Source: Bacteroidota bacterium (GTDB lineage Bacteria > Bacteroidota > Bacteroidia > Flavobacteriales_D > Crocinitomicaceae). Taken from it: a stretch of DNA of 64,000 nt. A program made the position numbers and the translations under genes. Where the stretch lies: positions 1 through 64,000 of the forward strand of contig VGMY01000007.1 in NCBI GenBank assembly GCA_016866255.1. Direction: 5' to 3'. The notes below the pieces were generated by a model. That model ran no database searches, had not been told where the DNA came from, and saw nothing but the letters and a program-made list of their open reading frames with translations. Positions 1-7,083 of the stretch are shown one piece after another; positions within the stretch are counted from its first letter, which is position 1; every line of letters begins with the position of its first letter.

Positions 1-66
1 TTTTGTATCGGAAAGTAACTTTCTATCATTGTTACCATCGTAATACTTAAGCAAGTATGATTGTTG

Positions 67-95
67 TTGAGCTATTGTAAGAATTATTATATTTG
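67..95 (+). promoter_or_regulatory. Bacteroidota-type promoter upstream of the first secreted-protein gene
   Basis: A TTG at 67-69 is followed after 18 bases by TATATTTG at 88-95, which fits the -33 TTG / -7 TAnnTTTG pattern known for this phylum. Transcription would start near 101-103, leaving only a few bases before the ATG at 109. The match is by eye. Confidence 0.55.
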
Positions 96-108
96 ATTGA
101 TTTAAATA

Positions 109-642
109 ATGTCAAAAACATACAGGATGTGGTATAAATATCAATTGCTATTAACGATGTTTCTGTTACTCTCTGTTAGAGCAACGATGGCCCAAAACCT
201 CGTAGTAACCTTAAACAATTCTACCACTGTTAATTTTCCAATAGCTTCTATTCAAAGCATTAAATTTGGGGCCAACACCATGATTTTGACAGAATTTAAC
301 GGAACTGTTAATAGTTGGAATATCCCTGATATAAATAACTACGCCTTCACCCCTTCTGGGCCGGGAGTCAATGAAATTATGTCATCCTTGGTGAAAATTT
401 TCACCGTTTTTCCAAATCCTTCCTCTGGTAATATAAATGTCCAGTTCCACACCGAGGATGCATCCTACATTACCATGGAAATTCTGGATCAAGAAGGCAG
501 AAGATTGTCTGAAATTTATTCGGGAAATCATCAAGGATTGCACACCTACACCTGGAATGCTGAACTCGCTAAAGGTGTTTTTTATTGCCGCATCAGCTCT
601 AAAAATTACACGATTACTAAACCCTTTACTATAAGTCTTTGA
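109..642 (+). CDS. Secreted protein with T9SS type A sorting domain
   Basis: A 177-residue protein with an N-terminal signal peptide that ends near the sequence TMAQ (about residue 29). The middle part carries a short motif (IASIQSIKF, then an NG turn and a second DI segment) that also occurs in the next gene. The last 75 residues start with FPNPSSG and contain EILDQEGR and GVFYCRISS, the pattern of a T9SS type A C-terminal domain. This signal normally directs export across the outer membrane and attachment to the cell surface. The stop is 7 bases before the next ATG, so the two genes are probably co-transcribed from the promoter at 67-95. No enzymatic domain is visible. The start could also be the internal Met at residue 7. 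Confidence 0.8.
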   Translation: MSKTYRMWYKYQLLLTMFLLLSVRATMAQNLVVTLNNSTTVNFPIASIQSIKFGANTMILTEFNGTVNSWNIPDINNYAFTPSGPGVNEIMSSLVKIFTVFPNPSSGNINVQFHTEDASYITMEILDQEGRRLSEIYSGNHQGLHTYTWNAELAKGVFYCRISSKNYTITKPFTISL

Positions 643-649
643 ATATCTC

Positions 650-1816
650 ATGAAGAATTCACTCCTTACTTTGATCATTTTTATGGCTTACCTGTCATAT
701 GGCCAAACCGTACAAAACGTCAATAAGACAAGTGGTACCGTTTCTATGCCTATCGCCCAAATTGACAGCATCCGTTTTAATACGCTTACCAATCAAATGG
801 AAATCATTCAAACCAATGGATCCGCGGAAAATCACGTTATCCTTGACATAATCAATGTTACATTTTCCGGGGATTGGGCAGGAGTCGTATCCGCATTGAA
901 TTGTGAAAACTCTACAATAACGGGCACGCTTTTAAGCGGTATCGCTGCGAACGGAGTTGCCATTTCCATACCTTATACGGGCGGTAACGGAGGTGCTTAC
1001 AGCGCCCAAAATATTCCATCGACAGGAGTTTTAGGCCTAACAGCTACTTTGGTAGCAGGTACGTTTGCAAATGGAAGCGGCAACCTCATGTTGAACATCA
1101 GTGGAACCCCTCTATCAAGCGGTACAGCCATTTTTGTACTCGCCGTGGGTGAGCAAAGTTGTACCCTGACTTTAAATGTATCGGGTTGGGAAACTCAATA
1201 TCCTCCAAATAGCGTATTTTGTTTTTCAGGAGGCACGGCTGTTGTTGATGTTACCAATCCTACCACTGGACAAATTTGGATGGATCGTAGCCTGGGAGCA
1301 AGACAAGTTGCTTCCTCGAGCGTTGATCAAAACGCTCACGGGGATTTATACCAATGGGGAAGAAGGGAGGATGGTCACCAATGTCGCAACTCCCCTACCA
1401 CAGCAATTTTAAGTTCAATGAGTCAACCGTCACACGGGGACTTTATTTTATCTCCCGGTGCGCCTTCTAACTGGGTAACCCCGCAGAATAATAATCTTTG
1501 GCAGGGAGTCAGTGGATTTAACAATCCTTGTCCTATCGGATATCGCCTGCCCACCGAAACGGAATTGAATAATGAACGGATAAGCTGGAGCAGTAACAAC
1601 AGTGTTGGTGCGTTGGCTTCCCCTCTCAAATGGACGATGGGCGGCGTTCGCAGCCATATCAACGGACAAATTTATGCAGAGAATGAATTGGGAGGAAGTT
1701 GGACGAGCACCATTATAGGCCCCGATTCACGTCTGCTGAACTTTGTTGCCAATGATGCAAGTATGGGGGGTAGTGTTCGTGCTTTTGGTCTTGCAGTTCG
1801 CTGTATAAAAAATTAA
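650..1816 (+). CDS. Secreted FISUMP-domain protein
   Basis: A 388-residue protein with a signal peptide (cleavage likely after SYGQ, about residue 19). Residues 20-75 hold the motif IAQIDSIRF...NG...DIINVTFSG, related to the N-terminal part of the upstream protein. About residues 190-388 match the Fibrobacter succinogenes major paralogous (FISUMP) domain: DVTNPTTGQIWMDRSLGA, GDLYQWGRREDGHQCR, CPIGYRLPTETEL and the end AVRCIKN. The domain is frequent in secreted Bacteroidota proteins; its biochemical role is not established, and a C-type-lectin-like fold has been suggested. There is no T9SS tail after the FISUMP domain. It is probably the second gene of a two-gene unit. Confidence 0.8.
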   Translation: MKNSLLTLIIFMAYLSYGQTVQNVNKTSGTVSMPIAQIDSIRFNTLTNQMEIIQTNGSAENHVILDIINVTFSGDWAGVVSALNCENSTITGTLLSGIAANGVAISIPYTGGNGGAYSAQNIPSTGVLGLTATLVAGTFANGSGNLMLNISGTPLSSGTAIFVLAVGEQSCTLTLNVSGWETQYPPNSVFCFSGGTAVVDVTNPTTGQIWMDRSLGARQVASSSVDQNAHGDLYQWGRREDGHQCRNSPTTAILSSMSQPSHGDFILSPGAPSNWVTPQNNNLWQGVSGFNNPCPIGYRLPTETELNNERISWSSNNSVGALASPLKWTMGGVRSHINGQIYAENELGGSWTSTIIGPDSRLLNFVANDASMGGSVRAFGLAVRCIKN

Positions 1817-1906
1817 ACGCGGTTTTTCCTATTGTTGGTTATGCCTTATTGTCCCCTACTTTGCCGATAAACAGAATACCTCTTTGATCTGCTTGAGCGT
1901 CACTCC

Positions 1907-2431
1907 TTGTTTCAGCCATCGGAATACCTCGCGTTGAAAGTCTTGAACGAGAGCCGTTGCACCCTCAATACCGACCTCGCAAAACAACTCGAAACCTACC
2001 GGGCCATGAAAAAAGGAAACATCGCTCCCGATATGGAATTTAAGGTCAATTTGAAGACGTCTGTTCCAAAACTCAAGAAACTATCGGAACTTAAAAGTCC
2101 GTACACCTTGGTGGTTTTTGGTGCAAGTTGGTGCGAAACCTGCAAAGAAGAGGTTCCCAAAATTGCCAAATTGTATCCAAAATGGAAAGGGAAAGGGGTA
2201 GATGTTGTTTACATTTCCTTGGACGAGACTCAAGAAGCTTTTGAGCAATTCGTCCAAACCTTTCCCTTTAGCTCCTACTGCGATTACGGCAAATGGAACA
2301 GCCCCCTTGCAGTATCGTACTATGTATTTGGAACCCCCACCATGTTTTTATTGGACGCCAAGCGGGAAATCCTACTTCGTCCCAATTCCACCAGTCAAAT
2401 GGATGCGTGGGTCGATAATTTTTTAAGATGA
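1907..2431 (+). CDS. TlpA-like thioredoxin domain protein, 5'-truncated remnant
   Basis: About 174 residues, read from a TTG. Residues about 60-174 form a thioredoxin-fold domain with the active-site motif WCETC in FGASWCETCKEE, followed by VVYISLDET and FGTPTMFLLDAKR with the cis-Pro loop (GTPT). This fits TlpA/ResA-type membrane-associated or periplasmic thiol-disulfide proteins. The first 55 residues look like the helical linker seen before the redox domain in longer family members. The frame stays coding-like upstream of the TTG back to a stop at 1868-1870 (TEYLFDLLERHS), but no signal peptide or lipobox is present. I infer that the 5' half, including the secretion signal, has been lost. 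Whether the remnant is translated is unclear. Confidence 0.65.
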   Translation: MFQPSEYLALKVLNESRCTLNTDLAKQLETYRAMKKGNIAPDMEFKVNLKTSVPKLKKLSELKSPYTLVVFGASWCETCKEEVPKIAKLYPKWKGKGVDVVYISLDETQEAFEQFVQTFPFSSYCDYGKWNSPLAVSYYVFGTPTMFLLDAKREILLRPNSTSQMDAWVDNFLR

Positions 2432-2660
2432 CTGCATGCGAAATCAACCATGAATCCCGCAACCGTTGGTGGCTTATGATTTCCTGCTACTTTTAATAAA
2501 ACGATAAGTCAGTTGCCATCCATAAGGTTTCCTTTTTCTTGTGCTCTGCCGTTTCATATTTAAATCTACATTGCGCCATAAAAACTTTTAGTTTTTTTAC
2601 CCTTTTCAAACAACCGGGCTCAACTACCTGCTTACTTTTTGTTTCGGCAAATAAACGCAC

Positions 2661-2682
2661 AAAAAAGGCCGCAAGAGCGGCC
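2661..2682 (-). terminator. Rho-independent terminator of the RRM gene
   Basis: On the minus strand a perfect 6-bp stem GGCCGC/GCGGCC with loop TCTT is followed by six T residues. It lies 23 bases after the stop codon of the RNA-binding protein gene. The 230 bases between it and the upstream TlpA-like gene hold no feature I can support. Confidence 0.85.
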
Positions 2683-2704
2683 TGTTCAATGATCAATGTT
2701 GGAA

Positions 2705-2950
2705 TTAATCGCGTTGACGCGCTTCAGAAACATTGATGTTTCTTCCGCCTAACTCGTAATTAGCAAGGGCTTCCATTGCTGCCTTCGCTTCGTCTTGGTT
2801 GGGCATTTCAACAAAACCAAAACCACGAGAACGTTGTGTCTCGCGATCTTTGATAATTTTAACGGAAGATACCTCACCATACTGTCGAAACAAATCTTCT
2901 AATTCTTGCTCTCCTAAGCGAAAGCTTAGGTTTGAAACGTACATGTTCAT
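2705..2950 (-). CDS. Small RRM RNA-binding protein
   Basis: An 81-residue protein made of a single RNA recognition motif. RNP2 is MYVSNL (residues 3-8) and RNP1 is RGFGFVEM (about residues 42-49), with aromatic residues Tyr4, Phe44 and Phe46 in the usual RNA-contacting places. It ends soon after the domain with ARQRD. Single-RRM proteins of this size are common in Bacteroidota and Cyanobacteria and bind single-stranded RNA in the cytoplasm; some respond to cold. The gene stands alone, with its own terminator and a possible promoter about 70 bases upstream. The ATG at 2944 is an alternative start. Confidence 0.9.
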   Translation of the reverse strand: MNMYVSNLSFRLGEQELEDLFRQYGEVSSVKIIKDRETQRSRGFGFVEMPNQDEAKAAMEALANYELGGRNINVSEARQRD

Positions 2951-3023
2951 AAAAAAAACTTAAATAAATAAATAAACTTTCTGTAATCGGAAGAATTAAT
3001 TCTTACCTCAAACGCAATCATAA

Positions 3024-3031
3024 CAAATCTA
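3024..3031 (-). promoter_or_regulatory. -7 motif for the RRM gene
   Basis: The minus strand reads TAGATTTG, a full match to TAnnTTTG. It would give a 5' untranslated region of about 65 bases, long for this window. That leaves room for post-transcriptional control, which is inference only. Confidence 0.4.
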
Positions 3032-3114
3032 CGCTTAAAAAGTTTATCAGGGATTAAATTCTGTGCAATGTTTCGATTAAAAATGATTTTTCATCCCTCA
3101 TCGGGCAAATTACG

Positions 3115-3122
3115 TACCTTTG
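3115..3122 (+). promoter_or_regulatory. -7 motif for xseB-purM
   Basis: TACCTTTG matches TAnnTTTG and ends 3 bases before the chosen ATG at 3126. If used, the transcript would start at or next to the start codon, giving an almost leaderless mRNA. Confidence 0.45.
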
Positions 3123-3125
3123 TAT

Positions 3126-3341
3126 ATGGAAAATTTGAGCTACGAAAAAGCCTTCGAAGAACTGCAATCCATTGTCTCAGAGATGGAAGGAGGAGCCATT
3201 GGCATCGACGATTTATCGGTAAAAGTAAAACGAGCTGCAGAACTGATTAAATTTTGTAAACAAAAACTCAAAGCCACAGAAATGGATGTCGATCAAATCC
3301 TTAAAGAGATGGAGACCGATGAAACGGAAAACGGTTTTTAA
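3126..3341 (+). CDS. xseB: Exodeoxyribonuclease VII small subunit
   Basis: A protein of about 71 residues that is almost entirely helical. It matches the XseB family: LSYEKAFEELQSIVSEME near the N-terminus, then LSVKVKRAAELIKFCKQKL and EMDVDQIL. XseB assembles with XseA to degrade single-stranded DNA into oligonucleotides in the cytoplasm; xseA is not in this window. The ATG at 3126 is preferred over the TTG at 3120 because MENLSYEKAF is the usual family start. purM follows 11 bases later on the same strand, suggesting co-transcription. Confidence 0.85.
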   Translation: MENLSYEKAFEELQSIVSEMEGGAIGIDDLSVKVKRAAELIKFCKQKLKATEMDVDQILKEMETDETENGF

Positions 3342-3352
3342 CGCAAGCTCAA

Positions 3353-4522
3353 ATGTCGGATAAAAAGTACCAACAAAGAGGTGTTTCCGCAGGAAAAGAA
3401 GACGTACATCGTGCCATTGCCAACATAGATAAAGGACTGTTTCCTCAGGCCTTTTGTAAAATTGTTCCGGACTATTTAACCCATGATAATGACTACTGCA
3501 TCGTTATGCATGCCGACGGCGCGGGAACTAAATCATCGCTGGCTTATGCTTATTGGAGAGAAACAGGGGACTTAAGCGTTTGGAAGGGCATCGCTCAGGA
3601 TGCGCTCATTATGAACATCGACGACTTATTGTGCGTGGGTGCCACAGGCCCTATATTGGTGTCTTCCACGATAGGCAGAAACAAATACCGCATACCCGGG
3701 GAGGTCATTAAAGCCCTCATAGAAGGCGCAGAGGAAATCCTTGCTCAGTTGCGAAACCACGGTATTGAAATTTATTCGAGTGGAGGAGAGACGGCCGATG
3801 TAGGAGATTTAGTCCAAACCATCATCGTTGACTCGACCGTGGTTTGTCGTATGAAACGCAGCGAAGTTATTGACAACAAAAACATCAAACCGGGTGATGT
3901 GATTGTAGGATTAGCTTCATTCGGACAAGCTTCCTATGAAGCGTTTTACAACGGCGGTATGGGCAGTAACGGATTAACTTCGGCCAGGCATGACGTTTTT
4001 AATAAGGCTGTTGCAAAAAAGTATCCGGAAACATTTGATAACAGCCTACCAGAGGAACTGATTTATTCGGGAAGTAAAAGCCTTTTGGATAGCCTCACCG
4101 ACTCCCCCCGCAATGCGGGTCAATTGGTGTTATCCCCTACCCGCACCTATGCTCCCATTCTTGCTCAAGTATTGGAAAAATACCGGCATAAAATTCATGG
4201 AATGGTGCATTGTTCCGGCGGGGGTCAGACGAAAATACTCCATTTCATAAACGACCTCTCCATCGTTAAAAATGGCTTATTCGACACGCCACCTTTGTTT
4301 AAAATGATTCAAGCGGAGTCGAAAACTCCGTGGAAAGAAATGTACCAAGTCTTCAATATGGGCCACCGATTTGAAATTTACACCGATACAAAGACGGCAG
4401 AGGCGATAATTGACCTTGCCTCCAAATTTAATGTTGCGGGAAAAGTCATTGGACGCGTTGAAAAATCGAATAGAAAACAAGTTATTATTGATGGTCCTCA
4501 CGGAGTGCACACATATTTCTAA
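3353..4522 (+). CDS. purM: Phosphoribosylformylglycinamidine cyclo-ligase (AIR synthase)
   Basis: A 389-residue enzyme of purine biosynthesis that closes the imidazole ring of AIR from FGAM, using ATP. Family motifs are YQQRGVSAGKEDVHRAI at the N-terminus, HADGAGTKSSLAY (about residues 53-65), GIAQDALIMNIDDLLCVGA with the metal/ATP-contacting acidic residues, YSSGGETADVGD (about 141-152), and HCSGGGQTKIL (about 287-297). The protein is longer than the roughly 345 residues of E. coli PurM, as seen in the longer Bacteroidota form. It lies 11 bases after xseB. No other pur genes are nearby, so the purine pathway is dispersed in this genome. Confidence 0.93.
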   Translation: MSDKKYQQRGVSAGKEDVHRAIANIDKGLFPQAFCKIVPDYLTHDNDYCIVMHADGAGTKSSLAYAYWRETGDLSVWKGIAQDALIMNIDDLLCVGATGPILVSSTIGRNKYRIPGEVIKALIEGAEEILAQLRNHGIEIYSSGGETADVGDLVQTIIVDSTVVCRMKRSEVIDNKNIKPGDVIVGLASFGQASYEAFYNGGMGSNGLTSARHDVFNKAVAKKYPETFDNSLPEELIYSGSKSLLDSLTDSPRNAGQLVLSPTRTYAPILAQVLEKYRHKIHGMVHCSGGGQTKILHFINDLSIVKNGLFDTPPLFKMIQAESKTPWKEMYQVFNMGHRFEIYTDTKTAEAIIDLASKFNVAGKVIGRVEKSNRKQVIIDGPHGVHTYF

Positions 4523-4565
4523 TTGCTTTTTTCCCGTTTTTTTTTAGGATACCGAAAGGATTTCC

Positions 4566-4573
4566 TATTTTTG
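4566..4573 (+). promoter_or_regulatory. -7 motif upstream of tRNA-Ser
   Basis: TATTTTTG matches TAnnTTTG and lies 16 bases before the first base of tRNA-Ser, a suitable distance for a short leader. Confidence 0.5.
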
Positions 4574-4588
4574 CCGACCTATTAATCA

Positions 4589-4675
4589 GGTGGGATGGGT
4601 GAGTGGCTGAAACCAACAGTTTGCTAAACTGTCGTACGGGTAACCGTACCGCGGGTTCGAATCCCGCTCCCACCG
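4589..4675 (+). tRNA. tRNA-Ser (anticodon GCT)
   Basis: The acceptor stem pairs GGTGGGA (4589-4595) with TCCCACC (4668-4674), and the discriminator base is G4675. The anticodon stem ACAGT/ACTGT encloses a loop with GCT at 4623-4625, reading AGC/AGU codons. A long variable arm (GTACGGGTAACCGTAC) is present, as expected for class II serine tRNAs, and the T arm is GCGGG/CCCGC around TTCGAAT. CCA is not encoded. The last 16 bases are part of a 68-bp duplication. Confidence 0.95.
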
Positions 4676-4727
4676 CAACAACGTGGAGGTTGAGAGGGAT
4701 GAGAATCCGCAGGGTTCGTGCCGTAGC
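4660..4727 (+). repeat. 68-bp direct repeat, copy 1 (includes tRNA-Ser 3' end)
   Basis: This segment starts in the T arm of tRNA-Ser and runs 52 bases past the gene. It is repeated without change at 4749-4816. The 21 bases between the copies include AGCGAAGACGTCCGAAGG. Confidence 0.9.
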
Positions 4728-4748
4728 GCAGCGAAGACGTCCGAAGGA

Positions 4749-4816
4749 AATCCCGCTCCCACCGCAACAACGTGGAGGTTGAGAGGGATGAGAATCCGCA
4801 GGGTTCGTGCCGTAGC
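4749..4816 (+). repeat. 68-bp direct repeat, copy 2 (tRNA-Ser 3' fragment)
   Basis: An exact copy of 4660-4727, offset by 89 bases. It carries only the last 16 bases of the tRNA and so cannot form a tRNA. The remaining bases up to tRNA-Pro (4817-4885) show no feature I can support. Confidence 0.9.
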
Positions 4817-4885
4817 TTCACATCGGTGAAACATAGAATACAGAATGGGTGAGGCAGATTGAATTGACATTTTGGGAATAGAGTT

Positions 4886-4960
4886 CGGGGCGTAGCGTAG
4901 TCCGGTCATCGCGCCTGGTTTGGGACCAGGAGGTCGCAGGTTCGAATCCTGCCGCCCCGA
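4886..4960 (+). tRNA. tRNA-Pro (anticodon TGG)
   Basis: The acceptor stem pairs CGGGGCG (4886-4892) with CGCCCCG (4953-4959), with discriminator A4960. The anticodon stem CCTGG/CCAGG encloses TTTGGGA with TGG at 4921-4923. The T arm is GCAGG/CCTGC around TTCGAAT. CCA is not encoded. A strong hairpin-T-tract terminator follows directly. Confidence 0.95.
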
Positions 4961-4963
4961 CAA

Positions 4964-4990
4964 GGGGGATGAGCAGTCATCCCCCTTTTT
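4964..4990 (+). terminator. Rho-independent terminator after tRNA-Pro
   Basis: A perfect 9-bp stem (GGGGGATGA/TCATCCCCC) with loop GCAG is followed by five T residues. It lies between tRNA-Pro and tRNA-Arg, so either tRNA-Arg has its own promoter or the terminator is leaky. Confidence 0.85.
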
Positions 4991-4999
4991 AATTTGTAA

Positions 5000-5073
5000 G
5001 GTCCCGTAGCTCAGCTGGATAGAGCAACTGCCTTCTAAGCAGTAGGTCTTTGGTTCGAATCCAAACGGGATCA
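5000..5073 (+). tRNA. tRNA-Arg (anticodon TCT)
   Basis: The acceptor stem pairs GGTCCCG (5000-5006) with CGGGATC (5066-5072), including one G-U pair, with discriminator A5073. The anticodon stem ACTGC/GCAGT encloses CTTCTAA with TCT at 5034-5036, reading AGA. The D arm GCTCAGCTGGATAGAGC and T arm TTTGG/CCAAA are canonical. It starts 10 bases after the T-tract of the previous terminator. Confidence 0.95.
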
Positions 5074-5080
5074 CAAAAGG

Positions 5081-5110
5081 AGTCCACTTCGGTACGAAGC
5101 GGACTTTTTT
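5081..5110 (+). terminator. Rho-independent terminator after tRNA-Arg
   Basis: An 11-position stem (AGTCCACTTCG/CGAAGCGGACT) with one A-C mismatch and loop GTA is followed by a run of T. It closes the tRNA cluster. Confidence 0.85.
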
Positions 5111-5150
5111 GTTTTAGATGCGTTTGAAATTCATTTCAAAAAGCAGAGAA

Positions 5151-5700
5151 AACAAAAAAGGACGAGCTTTACGCAGTAAAGTGGACGCTATGGTTGGATT
5201 GAGCACAAACCCTGGTTCATGCGCCTCGGCGCATAATCCATCCGAATAATTCTTGCTTTGATGAGGGAAAAGTAAAAAAGGACGGGCTTTACGCAGTAAA
5301 GTGGACGCTATGGTTGGATTGAGCCCAATATCCTGGTTCATGCGCCTCGGCGCATAATCCATCCGAATAATTCTTGCTTTGATGAGGGAAAAGTAAAAAA
5401 GGACGGGCTTTACGCAGTAAAGTGGACGCTATGGTTGGATTGAGCCCAATATCCTGGTTCATGCGCACAAGCGGATAATCCCCTATCTCCTTTTAATAGA
5501 AAACAAAAAAGGACGGGCTTTACGCAGTAAAGTGGACGCTATGGTTGGATTGAGCCCAATATCCTGGTTCATGCGCACAAGCGGATAATCCCCTATCTCC
5601 TTTTAATAGAAAACAAAAAAGGACGGGCTTTACGCAGTAAAGTGGACGCTATGGTTGGATTGAGCCCAATATCCTGGTTCATGCGCACAAGCGGATAATC
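5151..5700. repeat. Five tandem copies of a 110-121-bp structured non-coding repeat
   Basis: Copies begin (at the GACGRGC core) near 5161, 5281, 5402, 5512 and 5622, with spacings of 120, 121, 110 and 110 bases. About 75 bases are nearly constant. They contain the perfect inverted repeat CTTTAC-GCA-GTAAAG and, in the first two copies, the palindrome ATGCGCC-TC-GGCGCAT; in later copies this becomes ATGCGCACAAGCGGAT. The remaining 35-45 bases come in two versions: one ends ...TTTGATGAGGGAAAAG (copies 1 and 2), the other ...CTTTTAATAGAAAAC (copies 3 and 4). The only open reading frame crossing it is an 82-codon shadow of the repeat. The rest of the gap, 5701-5781, shows nothing else clear. Confidence 0.9.
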
Positions 5701-5781
5701 CGTCGCCGAAAAAGCATGCTTTGATGGCACAAAAAAGCCCATCTAAACTACGACGGACTTAATCACTTGAATAATCAAAAT

Positions 5782-6303
5782 TTACTGCTTGATCAACTTA
5801 TTTTGTTGAATGAACTGACCTTCGTTGGAATAGAAATTCAAGAAGTAGGTGCCAGGAGCCAGGGTGTTTTCAAAGTCTATTTGCAGGCGGGTTGATTCCA
5901 TGGTATACTCCGCAATCAGTTTTGCATTCATGTCTATGAGCTGAAGACGAACCGGGTCTTGTTGTTCCTCGGGGCCCTCCACGATGCTGTAGTCATTAGC
6001 AGGGTTAGGATATATCTTAAAGGGCGAATTCGGCTTTTCCAACAAGACCACGCCAGGAGAAACGGCCACGATTTTATCGGGCTGTTCGAACCCATTGTGT
6101 ATGTAACGCGTTCCAACAAGCCCTCCGTGAATGATGGGTTCGCCTATGGTATAGGTCATTACTTTATTATTGATAAAGTTTAATCCTGATGCAGGCTTGG
6201 CCACCCTTCCTGCAGAGGCAAAAACCATCCGCCACGAGGTGGTGTTTTGGGCGAAAGACACGCCGGTTAAAAGAAAGGCGAAAGAAAAAAGTAAAGTTTT
6301 CAT
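5782..6303 (-). CDS. Secreted protein with T9SS type A sorting domain
   Basis: A 173-residue protein with a signal peptide ending at SFAQ (residue 19). The middle holds the phrase TYTIGEPIIHGG...IHNGFEQP, common in Bacteroidota proteins just before a sorting domain. The C-terminal 75 residues begin with FKIYPNPANDYS and contain LIDMNAKLIAEY and APGTYFLNFYSNEGQFIQQNKLIKQ-like features of T9SS type A domains. It is the last gene of the minus-strand array: its ATG is 2 bases after the stop of the preceding small paralogue. It is therefore the one member of this transcription unit with a recognisable T9SS signal. Confidence 0.8.
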   Translation of the reverse strand: MKTLLFSFAFLLTGVSFAQNTTSWRMVFASAGRVAKPASGLNFINNKVMTYTIGEPIIHGGLVGTRYIHNGFEQPDKIVAVSPGVVLLEKPNSPFKIYPNPANDYSIVEGPEEQQDPVRLQLIDMNAKLIAEYTMESTRLQIDFENTLAPGTYFLNFYSNEGQFIQQNKLIKQ

Positions 6304-6305
6304 AA

Positions 6306-6710
6306 TTAGGGGATTATATTGAATTCAATAACGCTTACTTTATTTAAACAGGTTCCTCCAGAAAGGGTGGCGCCCGCAGGAAGCCATAAAGGCAACATGG
6401 TGTAGGTATGGGTATAAACCAAATTAGAATACGATGCAGGTTGTGTGCCTTGTCCAACCTTAGTGGGAACCCCTGCCACCTCTATTGCGGTCGATTCATA
6501 ACAAACTGAGTTGCAACTACCTGCTGTGGACTGATATCCTGTTGCCGTAGGAACAATGTTATAAATTACGCTCTCCACCTTCCAAACCTTGCCTATGGGA
6601 ACGGTTTCCTGATTGGTCACCAGTTTTACTTGGTTAAATTGCAAATTCCCTTGGGCCAAAAACCCGCCTGAAAAAACCATTAAACCAAAAAACAGGAAAG
6701 AGGCTTTCAT
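6306..6710 (-). CDS. Small secreted 'GNLQFNQV' family protein, member 6 of left array
   Basis: A protein of about 134 residues, no recognised family. The signal peptide ends at FLAQ, and the mature chain begins GNLQFNQVKLV. Two motifs shared by the array are present: TVPIGKVWKVES and PLWLPAGATL; the chain ends VSVIEFNIIP. Three cysteines in the middle (SCNSVC and GGTC) could form a disulfide. The ATG at 6710 is chosen because the signal peptide begins there and it lies 4 bases after the TAG of the preceding gene. This is the only junction among the small genes on this side without a 4-bp overlap. Function unknown; probably periplasmic or surface-located. Confidence 0.7.
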   Translation of the reverse strand: MKASFLFFGLMVFSGGFLAQGNLQFNQVKLVTNQETVPIGKVWKVESVIYNIVPTATGYQSTAGSCNSVCYESTAIEVAGVPTKVGQGTQPASYSNLVYTHTYTMLPLWLPAGATLSGGTCLNKVSVIEFNIIP

Positions 6711-6714
6711 ACAA

Positions 6715-7083
6715 CTAAGGTACAATATTAAATTCAAGAATACTAAACCAGCGGTAGGCTGAACTGTTACTGCTACTATGACCTAAAATAGTCCCTGCGG
6801 GAAGCCAAATAGCTCCAGCGTCAGAGCCTCTGTAATACGCGCCGGTAGTATTAGCATAATGACCAACATATTCAAAAGCGCTTGAATTATTAAAATAAAC
6901 AAACATGTAGGACGCATAACAGCCCATACTTTCTATTTTCCACGTTTTTCCAGCAGGAACGGTCCATTGCGTTGGGTTACTAGCCGAAGCCGACAACAAG
7001 AGTACTTGATTAAATTGCAAATTGCCTTGAGCAAAACAAAAATTCAAGCACATAAAAGTGGCTACAAAAAGAATCGTTTTCAT
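6715..7083 (-). CDS. Small secreted 'GNLQFNQV' family protein, member 5 of left array
   Basis: A 122-residue protein with a signal peptide ending at CFAQ and a mature start GNLQFNQVLLL. It carries TVPAGKTWKIES, then an aromatic-rich middle (YASYMFVYF, YYRGSD), then AIWLPAGTIL and the end SILEFNIVP. Its ATG overlaps the TGA of the upstream gene (ATGA at 7080-7083), so translation is probably coupled. Not recognised as a described family; same fold as its neighbours is inferred from the shared motifs. Confidence 0.7.
   Translation of the reverse strand: MKTILFVATFMCLNFCFAQGNLQFNQVLLLSASASNPTQWTVPAGKTWKIESMGCYASYMFVYFNNSSAFEYVGHYANTTGAYYRGSDAGAIWLPAGTILGHSSSNSSAYRWFSILEFNIVP

Noticed and set aside
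2580-2602. Hairpin AAAAACT-TTT-AGTTTTT as a terminator
   Set aside because: The stem is almost only A-T and does not follow a gene closely; the GC-rich hairpin at 2661-2682 explains termination of the RRM gene.
4660-4816. attL/attR pair of an integrated element
   Set aside because: Only 21 bases separate the two copies and no integrase is present, so no element is inserted at present; kept only as a possible scar.
4586-5074. A 162-codon minus-strand ORF across the three tRNAs
   Set aside because: It is antisense to tRNA genes and to the 68-bp repeat, with no domain; a known type of artefact at tRNA clusters.
5114-5362. An 82-codon minus-strand ORF in the tandem repeats
   Set aside because: Its protein simply repeats with the DNA units and is broken in later copies.
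5151-5700. CRISPR array
   Set aside because: The units are too long (110-121 bp), the parts between conserved cores are not unique, and no cas genes are near.
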